DNA of 64,000 nucleotides from Pararobbsia silviterrae (lineage in GTDB: Bacteria > Pseudomonadota > Gammaproteobacteria > Burkholderiales > Burkholderiaceae). The stretch lies in contig NZ_RBZU01000009.1 of assembly GCF_003628125.1 (NCBI RefSeq), positions 186,001-250,000 on the forward strand, read 5' to 3'. Positions 8,701-16,691 of the stretch are shown in pieces (within the stretch, counting starts at the first letter, position 1; each line of letters starts with the position of its first letter). The notes under the pieces were generated by a model, which saw nothing but the letters and a program-made list of their open reading frames with translations, was not told the DNA's origin and did not search any database. The position numbers and the translations under genes are program-made.

Positions 8701-11632
8701 CGCCGTGTTGTCGGGCGTGGCCGACGGTGTGCCCTTGCAAAGCGCGCTCAAGGCGTCGCACGCGCGGCGCGCGCTCGAAGGCGAGGATGTCGTGCGGATC
8801 GTCAACGCGCGCGAGCACAATCTGAAGGCGCTTCACGTCGATATTCCGCACGGCAAGTTCAATGTCGTGACGGGCGTGTCGGGATCGGGCAAATCGACGC
8901 TCGCGTTCGACATCCTGTTTCACGAGGGCCAACGCCGGTATCTCGAGTCGCTCAATGCGTATGCGCGATCGATCGTTCAGCCGGCCGGGCGCCCCGAGGT
9001 CGACGCGGTGTTCGGCATTCCGCCGACGGTCGCGATCGAGCAACGGCTCTCGCGCGGCGGGCGCAAGAGTACCGTGGCGACGACGACCGAGGTCTGGCAT
9101 TTCCTGCGTTTGCTGTACGTCAAGCTCGGCATTCAGCATTGCATGCACGACAACACACCGGTGTCGTCGCAGAGTCTCGAATCGATCGCCGCGCAATTGC
9201 TGCGCGACTACAAGGGCCAGCATATCGGGCTGCTTGCGCCGCTCGTCGTGAATCGCAAGGGCGTTTACACGGATCTCGCGAAATGGGCGAAGGCGCGCGG
9301 CAATACGCATCTGCGCGTCGACGGCGAGTTCCTGTCCGTCGATCCCTGGCCGAGACTCGATCGGTTCAAGGAGCATACGATCGAACTGCCGGTCGGCGAT
9401 CTCGTCGTGACGGCCGATCGCGAGCAGGTGCTGCGCGAGATGCTCGCGAAGACGCTCGAGGTCGGGAAGGGCGTCATGCATGTGCTCGCGCCGCTCGATG
9501 CGCTCGGCGATGCGATCAACGATCGGCAGCGTACGGCGGGGATCGGCGAAACGCGCGTGTTTTCGACGAAGCGCGCCTGTGCAGTGTGCGGCACGAGCTA
9601 TCCCGAACTCGATCCGCGCATGTTCTCGTACAACAGCAAGCACGGCTGGTGCACGTCGTGCGTCGGGACGGGGCTCAAGCTCACGCGCGAGCAGCGCGCG
9701 GTGTTCGACGATACGGTGCTGGGCGGCGATGACCGGGGGCGCGAACAAACGATCCCGTCGGAAGAGCAGGAGCCTGAAGGCGTGGGCAGCGAGCCGTGTC
9801 CGGACTGCGGCGGGACGCGTCTGAATCCGGTCGCGCGCGCGGTGACGTTCGATGACCGCTCGATCGCGACGGTCGCGCAATGGACGGTTCGCGATACGCG
9901 CGTCTGGATCGAGGGACTTGCGTTGCAGGGGCGTGAAGCCGGGATCGCGCGCGATGTCGTCAGCGAGATTCGGGGTCGGCTCGAGTTTCTCGAGGAAGTC
10001 GGGCTCGGGTATCTGACGCTCGATCGCGCGGCGCCGACCTTGTCGGGCGGGGAGGCGCAGCGCATTCGGCTGGCGGCGCAGCTCGGCAGCAATCTGCAAG
10101 GCGTCTGCTATGTGCTCGACGAGCCGACGATCGGATTGCATCCGCGCGATAACCAGATTCTGCTCAATGCCTTGCGCAAGCTCGGCGACAAGGGCAATAC
10201 GCTCGTCGTCGTCGAGCACGACGAGGATACGATCCGGCGCGCCGACCATATCATCGATATCGGACCGGGCGCGGGCAAACGCGGAGGACATCTGGTCGCC
10301 GAGGGGCGCGTCGGCGATCTTGCCGCGCATCCGGATTCGTTGACCGGGCGCTATCTGGCCGAGCCTCAGCGACATCCGCTCCAGGCTCGACGCGGCGTCA
10401 CGCCGGCGACGCGCAACGGTGCGGCCGAGCCCGCGCAATGGCTGACGGTGCACGATGCGACGCTGCATAACCTTCGCCATGTGTCGGTCAGCGTGCCGCT
10501 CTCGCGGCTGGTGGCGATCACGGGTGTCAGCGGGTCGGGCAAGTCGACGCTCGCGCGCGATGTGCTGATGACGAATCTGCTCGACGCGGTGGGGCGTTCG
10601 GTGCTGTCCTCACCCGCGGTGCGTCGCGCGCGGGCCGCGCAGGGCGACGAGGCCAAGAGCGCGCGCCGTGCGTCGACGGCCTCGCGTGCGGTGGCGCGTC
10701 CGAAGCTCGACGTCCGGTACGCGTGGGCGGGGTGTGCATCGCTCTCGGGTTTCGAGACGATCGATCGCGTGCTCGAGGTCGATCAGACGCCGATCGGCAA
10801 GACCCCGCGTTCATGTCCGGCGACTTATATCGGCGTCTGGGACACGATCCGCAAAATGTTTTCGGAAACGCTCGAAGCGCGCGCACGGGGCTATACGGCC
10901 TCGCGATTCTCATTCAATACGGGCGTGGGTCGCTGTCCGGCGTGCGAGGGGCAGGGCGTGCGTACGATCGGGATGAGTTTCCTGCCCGACGTCAAAGTGC
11001 CCTGCGACGTCTGTCATGGGCAGCGCTTCAATCCCGAGACGCTGGCGGTCACGTGGCGCGGCAAGAATATCGGCGAAGTGTTGACGATGGAGATCGACGA
11101 AGCGGTCGAGTTCTTTGCGGCCGTCACGCAGATTGCGCATCCCTTGCAGTTGATGAAAGACGTGGGGCTCGGCTATCTGACGCTGGGTCAGCCTTCGCCG
11201 ACGCTTTCTGGCGGCGAGGCACAACGGATCAAGCTCGTGTCCGAGCTTTCGAAAGTGCGTGACGACATCACGCGTCGCGGACAGAAGGCGCCGCACACGT
11301 TTTATGTGCTCGACGAGCCGACCGTGGGTTTGCATATGGCCGATGTCGCGCGCTTGATCAAGGTGCTCCATCGTCTTGTCGACGGTGGTCACAGCGTGCT
11401 GGTGATCGAGCACGATCTCGACGTGATCGCCGAAGCGGACTGGATCATCGATCTCGGTCCGGAAGGGGGCGTCGAAGGCGGGGCGATCGTGGCCGCGACC
11501 ACACCCGAATTGCTTGCGGAGCATGCGGGGAGTCATACGGGCGCGGCCTTGCGCCCCGTGCTCGCGCGTGGTGCGCCGACGCGTGACGACGATGTGAAGA
11601 CAGAAGCGTCGTCGAGCGAGGCGGCACGCTGA
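5753..11632 (+). CDS. uvrA: Tandemly fused double UvrA excinuclease subunit
   Basis: 1,959 residues from a TTG start (LPSNNDIRIRGARQHNLKN). Upstream TTG 5744 is an alternative, and the far-upstream open frame is not UvrA-like. Normal UvrA is about 940-960 residues with two ABC modules; this has two complete copies end to end. Walker A motifs lie near residues 34 (GPSGSGKSS), 662, 1041 and 1591 (GVSGSGKST). LSGGE signatures lie near 507, 860, 1430 and 1817. CxxC zinc pairs lie near 275, 393, 761/786, 1276, 1349 and 1728/1751. The family scans DNA for bulky damage with UvrB. Similar long proteins are known in Burkholderia and Ralstonia, normally beside a standard UvrA elsewhere, so this may be the paralogue. 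The SOS box upstream supports a damage role. Confidence 0.93.
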   Translation: MPSNNDIRIRGARQHNLKNLDIDLRTGELTVVTGPSGSGKSSLVFDTLYAEGQRRYVETFSAYARQFLDRMDRPQVDRVDGVPPAIAIDQTNPVRSSRSTVGTMTELNDHLKLLFARAAQLFDRQNAQPVRHDTPETIYAELVERTRADDARLVVTFPVELPDTATDDEVQQWLSASGYTRVQAQREIATPEGKRKLLDVVADRFRIQNVEKVRVIEAIEAALRRGSGRVNVYVLADEGEPAIWRFSTGLHHPDSDIRYADPQPALFSFNSAYGACEACRGFGRVIGIDLGLVIPDARKTLRQGAIKTIQTPAWKEQQDDLMKYAVGAGIPRDTPWAEMSQAQRDWVIQGAPDWNGDWHRKWYGIRRFFDYLESKAYKMHIRVLLSKYRSYTTCETCGGARLKTEPLLWRLGTRDDAAAVLPAAERFMPRGAEWTRAQLEALPGLTVHDLMLMPIERIRAFFERLNLSSTLLDDALKLLLGEVRTRLKYLCDVGLGYLTLDRQSRTLSGGEVQRINLTTALGTSLVKTLFVLDEPSIGLHPRDMNRIVEAMHRLRDAGNTLVVVEHDPAVMLAADRLIDMGPGPGEKGGTIVFDGTPASIREADTLTGAYLGARKHVADASNWRARPVDATTPRLTLSGAREHNLRHIDVEIPLERLVCVTGVSGSGKSTLLQDVLYPALARHFGKPTEAPGAFDALSGAEAIADVVFVDQSPIGKTARSNPASYVGAFDEIRKLFAKAPLALQRGYGPGMFSFNAGDGRCPTCGGSGFEHVEMQFLSDVYLRCPDCDGTRYRSEILEIRIERAMPDGTVRALTVADVLELTVSEATAAFAGDADVVRVLEPIVDVGLEYVKLGQPVPTLSGGEAQRLKLAGFLAETAAESGGASTRRGARKGRLFMFDEPTTGLHFDDIAKLMRAFRKLLDGGHSLIVIEHNLDVIRSADWLIDLGPEGGEGGGEILCVGSPDAVRACAESHTGRALLDYDRAVLSGVADGVPLQSALKASHARRALEGEDVVRIVNAREHNLKALHVDIPHGKFNVVTGVSGSGKSTLAFDILFHEGQRRYLESLNAYARSIVQPAGRPEVDAVFGIPPTVAIEQRLSRGGRKSTVATTTEVWHFLRLLYVKLGIQHCMHDNTPVSSQSLESIAAQLLRDYKGQHIGLLAPLVVNRKGVYTDLAKWAKARGNTHLRVDGEFLSVDPWPRLDRFKEHTIELPVGDLVVTADREQVLREMLAKTLEVGKGVMHVLAPLDALGDAINDRQRTAGIGETRVFSTKRACAVCGTSYPELDPRMFSYNSKHGWCTSCVGTGLKLTREQRAVFDDTVLGGDDRGREQTIPSEEQEPEGVGSEPCPDCGGTRLNPVARAVTFDDRSIATVAQWTVRDTRVWIEGLALQGREAGIARDVVSEIRGRLEFLEEVGLGYLTLDRAAPTLSGGEAQRIRLAAQLGSNLQGVCYVLDEPTIGLHPRDNQILLNALRKLGDKGNTLVVVEHDEDTIRRADHIIDIGPGAGKRGGHLVAEGRVGDLAAHPDSLTGRYLAEPQRHPLQARRGVTPATRNGAAEPAQWLTVHDATLHNLRHVSVSVPLSRLVAITGVSGSGKSTLARDVLMTNLLDAVGRSVLSSPAVRRARAAQGDEAKSARRASTASRAVARPKLDVRYAWAGCASLSGFETIDRVLEVDQTPIGKTPRSCPATYIGVWDTIRKMFSETLEARARGYTASRFSFNTGVGRCPACEGQGVRTIGMSFLPDVKVPCDVCHGQRFNPETLAVTWRGKNIGEVLTMEIDEAVEFFAAVTQIAHPLQLMKDVGLGYLTLGQPSPTLSGGEAQRIKLVSELSKVRDDITRRGQKAPHTFYVLDEPTVGLHMADVARLIKVLHRLVDGGHSVLVIEHDLDVIAEADWIIDLGPEGGVEGGAIVAATTPELLAEHAGSHTGAALRPVLARGAPTRDDDVKTEASSSEAAR

Positions 11633-11763
11633 ACGGAAGCCGGGGGGATAGGCATGCCCAGAAGAGGACTCGGTCACCCAAGCGCGACCCCGGCCTCGCC
11701 TGCAGGCGAGGCCTTTCTCGTCCTCGCGGAAAGCCCTCAGGGCTTTCCTTTCTGGGCATGCAT

Positions 11764-11801
11764 GAAAAAAGCCGACGATCTTGCGATCATCGGCTTTTTT
11801 T
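11764..11801 (-). terminator. tRNA-Leu terminator, copy 1
   Basis: A-run and T-run flank a GCCGATGATC / GATCGTCGGC stem with a GCAA tetraloop, read on the minus strand just 3' of tRNA-Leu. The one imperfect pair is a U-G wobble only in the minus-strand RNA, which supports minus-strand use. The uvrA mRNA could also end here. Confidence 0.8.
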
Positions 11802-11806
11802 AAACT

Positions 11807-11893
11807 TGGTGCCCAGAAGAGGACTCGAACCTCCACAGTGTTGCCACCGCTAGGACCTGAACCTAGTGCGTCTACCAATTCCGCCATCTGGGC
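11807..11893 (-). tRNA. tRNA-Leu (anticodon CAG), copy 1
   Basis: On the minus strand the gene starts GCCCAGATGGCGGAATTGGT and ends TTCGAGTCCTCTTCTGGGC-A-CCA, with CCA encoded. The acceptor stem GCCCAGA/TCTGGGC pairs fully. The anticodon arm CTAGG-TTCAGGT-CCTAG gives CAG. It has a long variable arm, as class II tRNA-Leu should. It is identical to the copy at 13693-13779. Confidence 0.95.
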
Positions 11894-12099
11894 ACTGCTT
11901 TTCAAGCGAAGCGCGAATTGTACCGATTCGCTTCAGCCTGTCAACAGCGATCTTCGCTTCACACGCCCCCCAATCAGCGCCGCGTTCACGCGATCCGCAT
12001 AGGCGCGCATCGACGCGTAACCGTGTGTGAGACGTGAAAACACAGACGCACGACCGGTGCGGAAATGGTGCCCGTGTTCACGGATCGATGGACGACATC

Positions 12100-13425
12100 A
12101 TGTCTCGAAACAACACCCTGTTGGGCTTGACCCTGCTTGTCGTATCCGGTGCCGGCGACGCCGAACCCGCAGGTTCAGCAACGCAACCGACGCTGCAACG
12201 TGCCGCCGCCGAAGCCGCCGCAGGCGCGGCGTCGCACAGCGTCGACGGATACGACTACCTCGTCTACTACGCCAATTTGCACAGTCACACGAATCACAGC
12301 GACGGCGGACTCGCGATCGAGCGTTGCCGGCGACCCAGCCTCGGCCCCGACGGCCGCTTGCAAGAGATCGCGCAGCGAGGCGACAGCGGGCCTGCCGAGG
12401 CGTATCGATATGCGCTTGCGCAAGGACTCGACGTACTCGTCACGTCCGAGCACAACCATATGTTCGACGGCTCGTCGGCCTTGGCCGATGTCCCCGCGCG
12501 TGACGCGAAGGATCGCTTTGCTGAAGGTCTTCGACAGGCACAAGCCTTTAACAGCGATCATCCGGGATTCGTGGCGATCTATGCCCAGGAATGGGGGAGA
12601 AGCGCCGGCGGACATCTGAATATCCTGGGCGCCGACGGCATCGTCACCTGGGAGCGAAACCGCGCGAACGCACTCTTGGGCACCTATCCGGTCGACGTGG
12701 GCGACTATGCGTCGCTCTATTCGCTCATGCGCGAGAAGGGTTGGCTCGGGCAATTCAATCACCCCGACCGCAAGCAGTTCAAGGTCAATGGCGTCAGCTA
12801 CGGGTACACACCGGATGGCGACGAGGTCATGGCGCTCGCCGAGGTCATCAACAGTGACGCGTGGTCGAGCAATGTGACCGAGGGCGAAAGCAAGCGCGTC
12901 GACTACGGTGGCCGTTTCGACACCCTATTGATGCGCGGATTTCACGTCGCACCGACGTCGAATCAGGACAACCACTGTGCAAACTGGGGGAGCAGCGCGC
13001 CCAATCGTACGGGGCTGCTGATCCCCGCCGGTCAACCGCTCAATCAAGCGACGGTATTCGACGCGATTCGCGCTCGCCGCGTGTTTGCGACGGAGGACAA
13101 GCACGCGCTCGTCGTATTACGCGCGAACGGCCATATGATGGGCGAGCGTTTTTCGAATCGGGGGGCATTGACGCTATCGGTTGAGCATCGAAGTCGTCGG
13201 AATCGAGCCGTCGACAAAGTGACGATCTATGAAGGCGAGCCCGACATCGCGGCCAAGCCGGGGCGGCCCGTAAAGCCGGGAAAACTCAGGGTCGTGGGCA
13301 AGCAGTTGCACTTGACCTTCACGCCGACGAGCGGCCGTCACTTCTACTATGCGGTCGTCGTGCAGGACGACAAGACACGCCTTTGGTCCGCGCCGATCTG
13401 GATCGAGCAACACGCCGACTACTGA
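12100..13425 (+). CDS. Secreted PHP-domain metal-dependent phosphoesterase-like protein
   Basis: About 441 residues from MSRNNTLLGLTLLVV, whose first 24 residues look like a signal peptide; an ATG at 12088 and a GTG at 12034 are alternative starts. PHP-type metal ligands are visible: NLHSHTNHSDGG (HxH), TSEHNHMFDG, FNHPD and TSNQDNHC. Such proteins are usually metal-dependent phosphoesterases or related hydrolases; the exported form suggests a periplasmic substrate that cannot be named. It is the only gene between two copies of tRNA-Leu and their repeats, so it may have arrived as a small island. Its GC content is like the neighbours. Confidence 0.7.
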   Translation: MSRNNTLLGLTLLVVSGAGDAEPAGSATQPTLQRAAAEAAAGAASHSVDGYDYLVYYANLHSHTNHSDGGLAIERCRRPSLGPDGRLQEIAQRGDSGPAEAYRYALAQGLDVLVTSEHNHMFDGSSALADVPARDAKDRFAEGLRQAQAFNSDHPGFVAIYAQEWGRSAGGHLNILGADGIVTWERNRANALLGTYPVDVGDYASLYSLMREKGWLGQFNHPDRKQFKVNGVSYGYTPDGDEVMALAEVINSDAWSSNVTEGESKRVDYGGRFDTLLMRGFHVAPTSNQDNHCANWGSSAPNRTGLLIPAGQPLNQATVFDAIRARRVFATEDKHALVVLRANGHMMGERFSNRGALTLSVEHRSRRNRAVDKVTIYEGEPDIAAKPGRPVKPGKLRVVGKQLHLTFTPTSGRHFYYAVVVQDDKTRLWSAPIWIEQHADY

Positions 13426-13492
13426 CGCGGCGACGGCGCACTTCGCGTGGGGACGAGAAAGCCCTCAGGGCTTTCCTTTCCGGGCATGCATG

Positions 13493-13529
13493 AAAAAAGC
13501 CGACGATCTCGCGATCATCGGCTTTTTTT
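13493..13529 (-). terminator. Extra copy of the tRNA-Leu terminator with a tRNA 3' fragment
   Basis: The same hairpin as at 11764 (CTCGCGATC instead of CTTGCGATC). It is followed at 13536-13556 by the tRNA-Leu 3' end including CCA but no tRNA body. This is a truncated tRNA relic upstream of the complete right copy. Confidence 0.7.
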
Positions 13530-13648
13530 AAACCTTGGTGCCCAGAAGAGGACTCGGTCACACGCGCGCGACCCCGGCCTCGCCTGCAGGCGAGGCCTTT
13601 CTCGTCCTCGCGGAAAGCCCTCAGGGCTTTCCTTTCCGGGCATGCATG

Positions 13649-13686
13649 AAAAAAGCCGACGATCTTGCGATCATCAGCTTTTTTTT
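13649..13686 (-). terminator. tRNA-Leu terminator, copy 2
   Basis: Same hairpin as copy 1 with one base changed (ATCAGC for ATCGGC, a wobble in the minus-strand RNA) and an A-run/T-run on either side. It lies 3' of the second tRNA-Leu on the minus strand. Confidence 0.75.
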
Positions 13687-13692
13687 AAACCT

Positions 13693-13779
13693 TGGTGCCC
13701 AGAAGAGGACTCGAACCTCCACAGTGTTGCCACCGCTAGGACCTGAACCTAGTGCGTCTACCAATTCCGCCATCTGGGC
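13693..13779 (-). tRNA. tRNA-Leu (anticodon CAG), copy 2
   Basis: Base-for-base identical to the gene at 11807-11893, with the same anticodon CAG and encoded CCA. The sequence 5' of the gene (promoter side, beyond 13780) differs from copy 1, so only the tRNA and its downstream side were duplicated. Confidence 0.95.
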
Positions 13780-14056
13780 ACATCGTACTGCTTGACTCGC
13801 GCTGCCTTTCGAACAGCGAAGCAGCGATTATTCCGGCTTTTTGAGGGGCTGTCAATACCGCGCGCGCATTTCTTCGTGAGCATGGAGTCGCCCCCATTCC
13901 GTCTGACATCGATATACGCTTCGATAGCCATGCCAACACCCGATGGGTACCGCCAAGGCCTCGCGCAGTAGGCGTTTCGGCCCCATGCTGGTGATAGAAT
14001 CGATCGCAGTCTTTTTCACGATCGCAGAACAGACTCACCTACGCGCCGACCCGCCC

Positions 14057-16546
14057 TTGAGCAAATATCCATACCCGATTCCGAGCCGCGAAGAAATCCT
14101 CGGCGTATTGCGCACAACGGACGCGCCGCTTGCGGCCAACGATATCGCGGAATCTCTCGCGATCAAACGGCAGGAGCGCGAAGGCTTCCTCAAACGCCTC
14201 GCGGCGATGGAGCGCGACGGTCAGCTCAGGCTCGACAAGCGCGGCTACTATCAACTCACGCATCCGTCCAATTTCGTCGCCGGCCGCGTGCAAGGCCACC
14301 GCGACGGCTACGGCTTCCTGATTCGAGACGACGGCCAGGACGACCTGTTTCTCGCCAACGCCGAAATGCAGAAGGTCATGCACAACGATCGCGTGCTCGC
14401 GCGCATCGTCGGCTACGACCGTCGCGGACGCCCCGAAGGCCATATCGTCGAAGTGACCGACCGCGCGAACCGCCAGGTCATCGGACGCCTGCTCAACGAA
14501 AACGGCGTCCTGCTCGTCGCGCCCGAAGACAAGCGCATCGGCCACGACATCCTGATTACCTCGCGCACGCAAGGCAAAGCGCGCGTCGGTCAGGTCGTCA
14601 GCGTCGAGATCACGGACTTCCCGAGCCGGCACTCGCAACCGCTGGGCCGCGTCATCGAAGTGCTCGGCGAAATCGACGATCCGGGCATGGAAATCGAAAT
14701 CGCCGTGCGCAAGTACGGCGTGCCCTACGAATTCAGCCAGGCCGCGCTCGCCAAGGCCGCTCAGCTGCCCGACGAGGTCAAGGGCACCGATCTCAATCAT
14801 CGCGTCGATCTCCGCGATGTCCCGCTCGTCACGATCGACGGCGAAGACGCGCGCGACTTCGATGACGCCGTCTATTGCGAGCCGATCAAGGTCGGCCGCG
14901 GCGACGGCTTCCGCGTGCTCGTCGCGATCGCCGACGTCTCGCACTACGTCACGCCCAACGACGCGCTCGACGTCGATGCGCTCGAACGCAGCACCTCGGT
15001 CTATTTCCCGCGCCGCGTGATTCCGATGCTGCCCGAGAAGCTCTCGAACGGGCTCTGTTCGCTGAACCCCGACGTCGATCGCTGCGTGCTCGTCTGCGAC
15101 ATGGTCGTGACGGGCAAGGGCGAGATCAAGGCCTACCAGTTCTACCCGGCCGTCATGCACTCGGCCGCGCGTCTGACCTACACGGAAGTCGCGGCGGTGC
15201 TCGGCAATACCAAGGGGCCCGAGGCCGCGAAGCGCGCCGAGCTGCTGCCGCATCTGCAGAATCTCTATAGCGTCTACAAGGCGCTGCTGCATGCGCGTCA
15301 GAAGCGCGGCGCGATCGACTTCGATACGACCGAGACCTATATCGTCTGCAACGCGCAGGGCAAGATCGAACAGATCGTGCCGCGCACGCGCAACGACGCG
15401 CACAAGCTCATCGAAGAATGCATGCTCGCCGCGAACGTCTGCGCGGCGGACTTCATGAAGCGTCACAAGCATCCAGGCCTTTATCGGATCCACGCGGGAC
15501 CGACCGAGGAGAAGCTCGCGAACCTGCGCAGTTTCCTGCGCGGCGTCGGCCTGACGCTCGGCGGCAACGACAAGCCGCACGCGAGCGATTACGCGGCGCT
15601 CATGGCGCAGATCCGCACGCGCCCCGACGCGCAGATGCTCCAGTCGATGCTCTTGCGATCGATGCAGCAGGCCGTCTATAGCCCCGACAATATCGGCCAC
15701 TTCGGTCTCGCCTACGATGCCTATGCGCACTTCACGAGCCCGATTCGACGCTATCCGGACCTGCTGACGCACCGCGTGATCCGCTCGATTCTCTCGCGCC
15801 GCAAGTATCAGCCCGAGCTCACGCACGACACCGTGCTCAACACGTCGCTCTCGCCGGCGGCGCGCGCGATGCAGCGCGAGGACGATCAGGCGCGCGGCCG
15901 CGGCCGCTCGAACGTCGCGATCTGGGAAGAACTCGGCATGCACTGCTCGGCCAACGAGCGGCGCGCCGACGAGGCCTCGCGCGACGTCGAGGCCTGGCTC
16001 AAGTGCTATTTCATGCGCGACAAGCTCGGCGAGGAATACGGAGGCATGGTCAACGGCGTCACGTCGTTCGGCATCTTCGTCCAGCTCGATTCGCTGTTCA
16101 TCGAAGGTCTCGTCCACGTGACCGAACTCGGTTCGGACTATTTCCAGTACGACGAGGTCAAGAACGAGCTACGCGGCGAGCGCACGGGGATTCGCTATCG
16201 CTTGTCGGATCGCGTGCGGGTCCAGGTGAGCCGCGTCGACCTCGATGCGCGCAAGATCGATTTCCGGCTCGTGCGCGATACGCCCGCGAAGGCGCCCCAG
16301 GTCGCGCGCGGCGCCGCGGACAAGGCCGAGCGCGGCTTCGAGACCGAGCGCGCGGCGAAGAAGGGCGCGCCCGCGTCGAACGGCGGACCGTCGATTCGTT
16401 CGCTCAACGGCGCGGGACGCGGCGAACCGCGCAAGTCGGGCGCGAAAGGCACGCGCGCGAGCGACGCTTCGCGCGCCGCGAAACCGGCCGCCAAAAAACG
16501 CTCGGCGACGCCCGCGGCCAAGAAGCGCACGCGCAGCAAGTATTGA
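14057..16546 (+). CDS. rnr: Ribonuclease R
   Basis: 829 residues from a TTG start (LSKYPYPIPSREEILGVLRT), which restores the family's N-terminus; the frame upstream of it is not conserved. Order of parts: N-terminal winged-helix, two cold-shock domains, the RNB catalytic domain with DGEDARDFDDAVY (metal-binding Asp residues), and a C-terminal S1 domain (GGMVNGVTSFGIFVQLDS). A basic Ala/Lys tail (about the last 90 residues, ending KKRTRSKY) follows, as is common in RNase R. It degrades structured RNA 3'-5'. rlmB follows after a hairpin; the rnr-rlmB pairing is widely conserved. Confidence 0.96.
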   Translation: MSKYPYPIPSREEILGVLRTTDAPLAANDIAESLAIKRQEREGFLKRLAAMERDGQLRLDKRGYYQLTHPSNFVAGRVQGHRDGYGFLIRDDGQDDLFLANAEMQKVMHNDRVLARIVGYDRRGRPEGHIVEVTDRANRQVIGRLLNENGVLLVAPEDKRIGHDILITSRTQGKARVGQVVSVEITDFPSRHSQPLGRVIEVLGEIDDPGMEIEIAVRKYGVPYEFSQAALAKAAQLPDEVKGTDLNHRVDLRDVPLVTIDGEDARDFDDAVYCEPIKVGRGDGFRVLVAIADVSHYVTPNDALDVDALERSTSVYFPRRVIPMLPEKLSNGLCSLNPDVDRCVLVCDMVVTGKGEIKAYQFYPAVMHSAARLTYTEVAAVLGNTKGPEAAKRAELLPHLQNLYSVYKALLHARQKRGAIDFDTTETYIVCNAQGKIEQIVPRTRNDAHKLIEECMLAANVCAADFMKRHKHPGLYRIHAGPTEEKLANLRSFLRGVGLTLGGNDKPHASDYAALMAQIRTRPDAQMLQSMLLRSMQQAVYSPDNIGHFGLAYDAYAHFTSPIRRYPDLLTHRVIRSILSRRKYQPELTHDTVLNTSLSPAARAMQREDDQARGRGRSNVAIWEELGMHCSANERRADEASRDVEAWLKCYFMRDKLGEEYGGMVNGVTSFGIFVQLDSLFIEGLVHVTELGSDYFQYDEVKNELRGERTGIRYRLSDRVRVQVSRVDLDARKIDFRLVRDTPAKAPQVARGAADKAERGFETERAAKKGAPASNGGPSIRSLNGAGRGEPRKSGAKGTRASDASRAAKPAAKKRSATPAAKKRTRSKY

Positions 16547-16636
16547 CGAGATCGCTCCGAAGCCCGCGGTGAGGCGGGCGCATCGGGGACGAACGGGCAC
16601 GCGGTCCGCGCGCTACCCCGCAGACACCGTGTCACG

Positions 16637-16671
16637 GCGCCGCGCACACTATGCGCGGCGCGTGTTTATTT
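16637..16671 (+). terminator. Hairpin between rnr and rlmB
   Basis: Perfect 10-base stem GCGCCGCGCA / TGCGCGGCGC with a 5-base loop, followed by GTGTTTATTTCTTCT. It may attenuate transcription entering rlmB, which starts 20 bases later. Confidence 0.5.
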
Positions 16672-16691
16672 CTTCTTGAGGTTGGATTTCG

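Larger units (their letters stand above)
11657..11893. repeat. Direct repeat, left copy, containing tRNA-Leu
   Basis: A stretch of about 237 bases that recurs almost unchanged at 13540-13779. In order it holds a 17-base copy of the tRNA-Leu 3' end (11657-11673), a perfect palindrome (GGCCTCGCC-TGCA-GGCGAGGCC), a second hairpin (AAAGCCCT/AGGGCTTT), a terminator and a full tRNA-Leu gene. The two copies flank the PHP gene. The remainder of the 11633-12099 gap shows no gene. Confidence 0.85.
13540..13779. repeat. Direct repeat, right copy, containing tRNA-Leu
   Basis: About 240 bases matching 11657-11893 with a handful of differences. It begins with the tRNA 3' fragment and ends at the 5' end of the second tRNA-Leu. 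A partial third copy of the hairpin/terminator portion precedes it (13456-13539). The rest of 13426-14056 holds no gene. Confidence 0.85.

Noticed and set aside
6268-9732. Plus-strand frame inside uvrA in another frame
   Set aside because: Composition is typical of a shadow reading, with no domain.
5732-10480. Very long minus-strand frame opposite uvrA
   Set aside because: Arg-rich antisense shadow of uvrA without recognisable domains.
11692-11713. Perfect palindrome GGCCTCGCC-TGCA-GGCGAGGCC as a separate regulatory site
   Set aside because: It is part of the duplicated tRNA-Leu repeat unit and most likely an RNA hairpin, so it is reported with the repeat.
14039-16117. Minus-strand frame opposite rnr
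   Set aside because: Shadow of rnr; no start context or known motif.
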